A DNA stretch of 64,000 bases, from positions 4,154,001 to 4,218,000 of the forward strand of contig NZ_CP065410.1 in assembly GCF_020544405.1 (NCBI RefSeq), read 5' to 3'. Below are positions 59,238 to 64,000 of the stretch, in pieces. The first letter of the stretch is position 1. The number at the start of each line of letters is the position of its first letter. This DNA is from Pseudomonas sp. IAC-BECa141 (GTDB taxonomy: Bacteria; Pseudomonadota; Gammaproteobacteria; Pseudomonadales; Pseudomonadaceae). The position numbers and the translations under genes were made by a program. The notes under the pieces are model-generated. The model was not told the origin of the DNA and did no database searches. It saw only the letters and a list, made by a program, of their open reading frames with translations.

Positions 59238-59489
59238 TCAACCGGACTTCTTGCGGATCCAGTACAGAAAGGTCCCGGCCTCTTCGTGCTGCCCCACCAG
59301 TTCATGGTCAAGAAACACGCAGAACTTGGGGATGTCGCGGCGGGTCGACGGGTCGGTGGCGATCACCTTGAGCAGGCCACCGGGCACCAGGTCGCGGATG
59401 TGCTGGTGCAGCATCATCACCGGCTCCGGGCAGTTGAGGCCCGTAGCGTCGAGGGTGCCGTCGACCGGCATATTGATCATTTCACTCAT
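59238..59489 (-). CDS. TusA-like sulfurtransferase
   Basis: This 83-residue protein of the TusA/SirA/YedF fold has [13 protein letters not shown] with the persulfide-carrying Cys in the CPxP motif and the downstream helix. GGAG precedes the ATG at 59489. The family relays sulfur for tRNA thiolation or other pathways; in Pseudomonas this copy near acnA may be TusA itself. It precedes nothing on its strand and follows rlmM after 65 nt. Confidence 0.9.
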   Translation of the reverse strand: MSEMINMPVDGTLDATGLNCPEPVMMLHQHIRDLVPGGLLKVIATDPSTRRDIPKFCVFLDHELVGQHEEAGTFLYWIRKKSG

Positions 59490-59554
59490 GATTCACTCCT
59501 GAAACTGGCCGGCATTGTCGCCCAAGGCCGGGTGTTCGGTCACCTGTCGCGCGC

Positions 59555-60628
59555 TCAGCGGGCTTTGGCTTTCTTCACATCATGGCGGCGCAAATGGCAG
59601 GTCACTTCCTCGCGGTCGTGATACAGCTGCTTGCAGCCGATGTCGACCTTGATCCCGCGGGCCTTGAACCCGTCGGCGATGCGCTCGAGCAAGCGCTTCA
59701 CCTCCGCGTAACGCTGCTTCATCGGCAACTTGAGGTTGACCACCGCTTCCCGGCAATGCCCCTCGCCGATCCACTCTTCAAGCATCGCGGCGTTGCGTGC
59801 CGGCTTCTCGACGATGTCGCAGACCATCCAGTCCACCGGTTGCTTCGGTTTGAAGGTGAAACCATCGGCCATCAAGTGCTGCACCAGACCGGTGTCCATC
59901 AGACTTTCGGCCATCGGGCCGTTGTCGATGGCCGTCACCAGCATGCCGCGATTGACCAGTTGCCAGGTCCAGCCGCCCGGCGCCGCGCCGAGATCGACGC
60001 CGGTCATGTCGCTGTGCAGGCGATCTTCCCACTGATCGCGGGGGATGAAATGGTGCCAGGCCTCCTCCAGCTTCAGGGTCGAACGGCTTGGCGCCTCGCG
60101 CGGGAACTTCAAACGCGGAATACCCATCGGCCACATCGCCGAGTTACCGGCATCGGCCAGACCGAGGAACACCTCACGACCGCTTTTGAAGGTCAGCAGC
60201 AGGCGCGGCTTGCCGGCGTCCTCCACCAACTTGCCGGCGCCGGTCAGGGCCTTGCGCAGCGGGCCTTCGAACTTCTTGCAGAAATTCGACAGTTCCTTGC
60301 CGTCGTTGGTGTCGACGACTTCCAGCCACAAGCTGCCACAGACCGGGAATTCAGCCATGTGCGCGAGGATCACGCTGATGCGGTCGTTTTCCGGCAGATC
60401 GATGAAAAACCCGCGCGCCCACTGGCGCGGGAAAATCAGCTCGGCGAAACGCTGACCGCGCATCAGGCGCTCGGCGCCGTCTTCTTCGGTGCAGACAAAC
60501 TCGGCACAAGCGGTGGCCGGTTTGGCCTTGGCGTAGCCAGCCACGTTCAGCTGAGCGGCGAGGTCGGAAATTTCCGAGCAGACTTCGCCTTCGAAGCCTG
60601 GCCGGCAATGCATGAATAGGGTGTTCAT
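59555..60628 (-). CDS. rlmM: 23S rRNA C2498 2'-O-ribose methyltransferase
   Basis: The product has 357 residues from the ATG at 60628 (MNTLFMHCRPGFEGEV; GGAG upstream). It has an N-terminal THUMP-like RNA-binding region and a Rossmann methyltransferase with GVDLGAAPGGWTWQL, the SAM-binding motif. The conserved catalytic Lys/Asp set appears intact. It methylates cytidine 2498 of 23S rRNA before ribosome assembly. Confidence 0.95.
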   Translation of the reverse strand: MNTLFMHCRPGFEGEVCSEISDLAAQLNVAGYAKAKPATACAEFVCTEEDGAERLMRGQRFAELIFPRQWARGFFIDLPENDRISVILAHMAEFPVCGSLWLEVVDTNDGKELSNFCKKFEGPLRKALTGAGKLVEDAGKPRLLLTFKSGREVFLGLADAGNSAMWPMGIPRLKFPREAPSRSTLKLEEAWHHFIPRDQWEDRLHSDMTGVDLGAAPGGWTWQLVNRGMLVTAIDNGPMAESLMDTGLVQHLMADGFTFKPKQPVDWMVCDIVEKPARNAAMLEEWIGEGHCREAVVNLKLPMKQRYAEVKRLLERIADGFKARGIKVDIGCKQLYHDREEVTCHLRRHDVKKAKAR

Positions 60629-60731
60629 TCTTACTCCTGGGCAGAGGGCGATCATTCATCCCCTGCGCGATGCCCAGACCCTGCGTTGAAGCAAAGCCTG
60701 TCACGAAAACCGGCGCATGATAGCCGATGTC

Positions 60732-60766
60732 GGAACCTTGGTTCCTGTCATAGAGTCCAGTTATTA
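60732..60766 (+). promoter_or_regulatory. Candidate acnA promoter with inverted repeat
   Basis: TTGGTT (60738-60743) and TTATTA (60761-60766) are 17 bases apart. GGAACC-TT-GGTTCC (60732-60745) covers the -35, so a regulator could act here. Assignment is tentative. Confidence 0.45.
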
Positions 60767-60850
60767 GCCAGCTACCTAAAACAGGGCTAAGTTTTAAGCT
60801 CTATTCGTCCCCTCAATCCGTAGCCGTGCGGATTCAAAGGAGTGATCGTA

Positions 60851-63592
60851 ATGCCGTCCCTCGATAGCCTGCACACCCTTAAGACCCTGAAAGTCGATGA
60901 CAAGACTTACCACTATTTCAGCCTGCCGGATGCCGCCAAGTCCTTGGGCGATCTCGCCAGGCTGCCGATGTCGCTGAAAGTCCTGCTGGAAAACCTGCTG
61001 CGCTGGGAAGATGAAAAAACCGTTACCGGCGCCGACCTCAAGGCGATTGCCGCGTGGCTCAAAGAGCGCCGCTCCGACCGAGAAATCCAGTACCGCCCTG
61101 CCCGTGTGCTGATGCAGGACTTTACCGGCGTTCCTGCCTTGGTCGATCTGGCCGCGATGCGCGCCGCCATGGCCAGGGCCGGCGGTGATCCGCAGCGAAT
61201 CAACCCGCTGTCGCCAGTGGATCTGGTGATCGACCACTCGGTGATGGTCGACAAGTTCGCCAGCGCCAGCGCCTTCGAACAGAACGTCGACATCGAAATG
61301 CAGCGCAACGGCGAACGCTACGCCTTCCTGCGCTGGGGCCAGAGCGCCTTCGACAATTTCAGCGTGGTGCCGCCGGGCACCGGGATCTGCCACCAGGTCA
61401 ACCTCGAATACCTTGGCCGCACCGTTTGGACCAAGGATGAAGACGGCCGCACCTACGCCTTCCCCGACACGCTGGTCGGCACCGACTCCCACACCACCAT
61501 GATCAACGGCCTCGGTGTACTCGGCTGGGGCGTCGGCGGGATCGAGGCGGAAGCGGCGATGCTCGGGCAACCGGTGTCGATGCTGATTCCGGAAGTGATC
61601 GGCTTCAAACTCACCGGCAAGCTCAAGGAAGGCATCACGGCCACCGACCTGGTGCTGACCGTGACCCAGATGCTGCGCAAGAAAGGCGTGGTCGGCAAAT
61701 TCGTCGAGTTCTACGGTGACGGCCTCGCCGACCTGCCGCTGGCCGACCGCGCCACCATCGCCAACATGGCCCCGGAATATGGCGCGACCTGCGGCTTCTT
61801 CCCGGTCGATGACGTGACGCTGGAATACCTGCGCCTGTCCGGTCGTCCGCCAGAAGTGGTCAAACTGGTCGAGGCCTACACCAAAGCTCAAGGGCTGTGG
61901 CGCCTGCCCGGTCAGGAGCCGGTGTTCACCGACAGTCTGGCGCTGGACATGGGCAGCGTCGAAGCCAGCCTCGCCGGGCCGAAACGTCCGCAGGACCGGG
62001 TGTCTCTGCCGAATGTCGGTCAGGCGTTCAGCGACTTCCTCGACTTGCAATTCAAACCCACCAGCAAGGAAGAAGGACGCCTCGAAAGCGAAGGCGGCGG
62101 CGGTGTCGCTGTGGGCAATGCCGATCTGGTCGGCGAAACCGATTACGAGTACGACGGCCACACCTATCGCCTGAAAAACGGCGCGGTGGTGATTGCCGCG
62201 ATCACTTCCTGCACCAACACCTCCAACCCCAGCGTGATGATGGCTGCCGGCCTGCTGGCGAAAAAAGCCGTGGAAAAAGGCCTGACCCGCAAGCCGTGGG
62301 TGAAAAGTTCGCTGGCACCGGGTTCAAAAGTGGTCACTGATTACTACAAAGCCGCCGGACTGACGCAATACCTCGATCAGCTCGGTTTTTCGCTGGTCGG
62401 ATACGGCTGCACCACTTGTATCGGCAACTCCGGCCCGCTGCCGGAACCGATCGAAAAAGCTATCCAGAAAGCCGATTTGACCGTGGCGTCGGTGCTGTCC
62501 GGCAACCGCAACTTCGAAGGCCGGGTGCATCCGCTGGTAAAAACCAACTGGCTGGCCTCGCCGCCGCTGGTGGTCGCCTATGCCCTGGCCGGCAGTGTGC
62601 GCACCGACATCAGCAGCGAACCGCTGGGCAATGACCAGCAGGGCAATCCGGTGTACCTGCGCGACATCTGGCCGAGCAGCAAGGAAATCGCTGACGCTGT
62701 GAATCAGGTCAACACGGCGATGTTCCACAAGGAGTACGCCGAAGTGTTTGCCGGCGACGAACAGTGGCAAGCCATCGAAGTACCGCAAGCTGCGACGTAT
62801 GTCTGGCAGGCGGATTCGACCTACATCCAGCACCCGCCGTTCTTCGACGACATTGCCGGGCCTTTGCCGGTGATCGCCGATGTGAAAGGCGCGCGAGTGC
62901 TCGCGCTATTGGGCGATTCGGTGACCACCGACCACATCTCCCCCGCCGGCAACATCAAGGCCGACAGCCCGGCCGGGCGCTATCTGCGCGAGCAAGGCGT
63001 TGAGCCACGGGACTTCAACTCCTACGGCTCACGCCGGGGTAACCACGAAGTCATGATGCGCGGCACGTTTGCCAACATCCGTATCCGCAACGAAATGCTT
63101 GGCGGCGAAGAAGGTGGCAACACGATCTACATTCCGACCGGCGAGAAACTGGCGATCTACGACGCGGCCATGCGTTATCAGGCCTCGGGCACGCCGCTGG
63201 TGGTGATTGCCGGGCAAGAATACGGCACCGGTTCCAGCCGTGACTGGGCCGCCAAGGGCACCAACCTGCTGGGGGTAAAAGCGGTGATCGCCGAAAGCTT
63301 CGAGCGGATCCACCGTTCCAATCTGGTGGGCATGGGCGTGCTGCCGTTGCAGTTCAAACTGGATCAGAACCGCAAGAGCCTGAACCTCACCGGCAAGGAA
63401 ACCCTGGATATTCAGGGCCTGAGCGGCGTCGAGCTGACACCACGGATGAACCTGGCGCTGGTTATCACCCGTGAAGACGGACGTCAGGAAAAAATCGAAG
63501 TGCTGTGCCGCATCGACACCTTGAACGAGGTGGAGTACTTCAAGTCCGGCGGGATCCTGCATTACGTGTTGCGGCAGTTGATCGCCTCGTAA
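60851..63592 (+). CDS. acnA: Aconitate hydratase A
   Basis: The product has 913 residues from the ATG at 60851 (AGGAG at 60838-60842; a GTG at 60842 is rejected). Iron-sulfur ligands are in [12 protein letters not shown] and [11 protein letters not shown], and the swivel domain with [10 protein letters not shown] is present. AcnA isomerises citrate to isocitrate in the TCA cycle and is the stress-resistant aconitase. It is monocistronic and ends in a hairpin terminator. Confidence 0.97.
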   Translation: MPSLDSLHTLKTLKVDDKTYHYFSLPDAAKSLGDLARLPMSLKVLLENLLRWEDEKTVTGADLKAIAAWLKERRSDREIQYRPARVLMQDFTGVPALVDLAAMRAAMARAGGDPQRINPLSPVDLVIDHSVMVDKFASASAFEQNVDIEMQRNGERYAFLRWGQSAFDNFSVVPPGTGICHQVNLEYLGRTVWTKDEDGRTYAFPDTLVGTDSHTTMINGLGVLGWGVGGIEAEAAMLGQPVSMLIPEVIGFKLTGKLKEGITATDLVLTVTQMLRKKGVVGKFVEFYGDGLADLPLADRATIANMAPEYGATCGFFPVDDVTLEYLRLSGRPPEVVKLVEAYTKAQGLWRLPGQEPVFTDSLALDMGSVEASLAGPKRPQDRVSLPNVGQAFSDFLDLQFKPTSKEEGRLESEGGGGVAVGNADLVGETDYEYDGHTYRLKNGAVVIAAITSCTNTSNPSVMMAAGLLAKKAVEKGLTRKPWVKSSLAPGSKVVTDYYKAAGLTQYLDQLGFSLVGYGCTTCIGNSGPLPEPIEKAIQKADLTVASVLSGNRNFEGRVHPLVKTNWLASPPLVVAYALAGSVRTDISSEPLGNDQQGNPVYLRDIWPSSKEIADAVNQVNTAMFHKEYAEVFAGDEQWQAIEVPQAATYVWQADSTYIQHPPFFDDIAGPLPVIADVKGARVLALLGDSVTTDHISPAGNIKADSPAGRYLREQGVEPRDFNSYGSRRGNHEVMMRGTFANIRIRNEMLGGEEGGNTIYIPTGEKLAIYDAAMRYQASGTPLVVIAGQEYGTGSSRDWAAKGTNLLGVKAVIAESFERIHRSNLVGMGVLPLQFKLDQNRKSLNLTGKETLDIQGLSGVELTPRMNLALVITREDGRQEKIEVLCRIDTLNEVEYFKSGGILHYVLRQLIAS

Positions 63593-63604
63593 CACCTGCA
63601 GATG

Positions 63605-63635
63605 CAGAAACACCGCCAGATCGGCGGTGTTTCTG
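63605..63635 (+). terminator. Hairpin terminator of acnA
   Basis: CAGAAACACCGCC pairs perfectly with GGCGGTGTTTCTG (13 bp) around a 5-nt loop. It lacks a strong T-run, so termination may be partial. Confidence 0.75.
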
Positions 63636-63662
63636 TGTGGGCAGCGCACTTTTCTGCGGGCG

Positions 63663-63780
63663 AAAAAAAACCCGCCGAAGCGGGTTTTTCCCAAGACCAT
63701 TATCGACTCCCTGTCGGCAGCGATCCTTGCTAATGGTCGATCATCCGTGATCCTGAAACACTCCCTGTGTTTCAGTTGAT
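63663..63780 (-). ncRNA. rsmX: RsmX regulatory small RNA
   Basis: About 118 nt on the minus strand carrying six GGA motifs, two in the loops of perfect hairpins: CTGAAACAC-AGGGA-GTGTTTCAG (63775-63753) and CGAC-AGGGA-GTCG (63716-63704, inside a GACCATTA/TAATGGTC stem). It ends in the terminator AAAAACCCGC-TTCG-GCGGGTTTTT with a U-run (63689-63663). This is the architecture of RsmX/RsmY/RsmZ RNAs, which sequester RsmA/RsmE translation repressors under Gac control. Ends are estimated to within several bases. Confidence 0.85.
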
Positions 63781-63836
63781 GAGGCTAGGTTACGCTCTGG
63801 ATCCAATCGGCAATAGTCGAAATAGCTACCATCGCG

Positions 63837-63854
63837 TGTAAGACATTCGCCATA
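63837..63854 (-). promoter_or_regulatory. Partial GacA upstream activating sequence of rsmX
   Basis: On the minus strand the half-site CTTACA (63842-63837) matches the right arm of the GacA-box palindrome TGTAAG-N6-CTTACA perfectly, but the left arm TATGGC is degenerate. It sits about 65 bases upstream of the expected transcript start. Confidence 0.5.
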
Positions 63855-63882
63855 GCAGGCCTTCCGAAAACCCTTAGGCGTG

Positions 63883-64000
63883 TCAGACATCGAGTGCAGA
63901 AGCCGCCAATCCGGCGAATTTCAGCTGTCCGGCGGCGGCTTTTTGCTCGTCATCCTCCATGAACCACGCGGCAGACAGTCCGGCGAATACCAGCGCACAG
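63883..64000 (-). CDS. Carboxy-terminal end of an unidentified protein (partial)
   Basis: The last 38 codons before TGA at 63883 are open on the minus strand, reading a hydrophobic start (CALVFAGLSAAWFM), then an acidic-to-basic helix and an Ala-rich end. The pattern suggests a final membrane helix and cytoplasmic tail. The gene starts beyond the right edge; identity unknown. Confidence 0.55.
   Translation of the reverse strand, partial: CALVFAGLSAAWFMEDDEQKAAAGQLKFAGLAASALDV

Overview
The window is a gene-dense, high-GC chromosomal segment from a fluorescent Pseudomonas (P. fluorescens group most likely). The reasons are the gene content and order (tal-rssC-rssB-mlaA, queF-cupredoxin-copRS, lolCDE, sthA-apbE, mfd, psrA-lexA-sulA-topA-fadAB, acnA with a downstream Rsm-type sRNA), Pseudomonas REP pairs between convergent genes, and near-absence of mobile DNA. 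Species assignment is inference. I saw no rRNA, tRNA, CRISPR array, phage or IS element.

Layout. (1) About 1-9590 is the right-hand end of an exopolysaccharide locus. A minus-strand operon encodes a low-molecular-weight tyrosine phosphatase, a Wzc-like BY-kinase, a GT4 glycosyltransferase, a pyruvyl transferase, a Wzx-like flippase, a polytopic Wzy-like protein and an acyltransferase, and runs off the left edge. A secreted glycoside hydrolase is transcribed divergently. (2) 9.7-18.3 kb holds transaldolase, the RssB/RssC phosphatase-antagonist pair, MlaA, a HAD-fold protein without its catalytic aspartates, DUF4404, QueF, and a periplasmic cupredoxin divergent from copRS with a CopR-type box between them. 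(3) 18.4-28.6 kb holds lolCDE (with an intrinsic terminator before lolE), a PilZ-like protein, a glycerophosphodiesterase, sthA, apbE, a tricarboxylate-type MFS symporter and an N-terminally extended GAPDH. (4) 29-48.3 kb holds mfd, csiV, a SWIM-SNF2 helicase, a thiopurine-nucleoside phosphorylase, nagZ, psrA, lexA-sulA, small conserved genes, topA and fadBA. (5) 48.4-64 kb holds a universal stress protein, Uup, Slt, a Fic protein, an ABC exporter, pdxB, a MATE exporter, a TusA-like protein, rlmM, acnA, a small RNA that I identify as RsmX, and the end of one more gene.

Regulatory logic readable from the DNA: tandem LexA boxes on lexA-sulA (SOS); two overlapping palindromes matching the PsrA operator at psrA and one near-match upstream of fadBA (fatty-acid response); a CusR/CopR-like box between the cupredoxin and copRS; and an Rsm RNA with six GGA motifs plus a partial GacA upstream element. 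The most unusual items are the EPS locus, the catalytically dead HAD protein, the intrinsic terminator inside lolCDE, an orphan plus-strand terminator implying an unannotated transcript beside fadB, and a palindrome flanked by direct repeats between gap and mfd.
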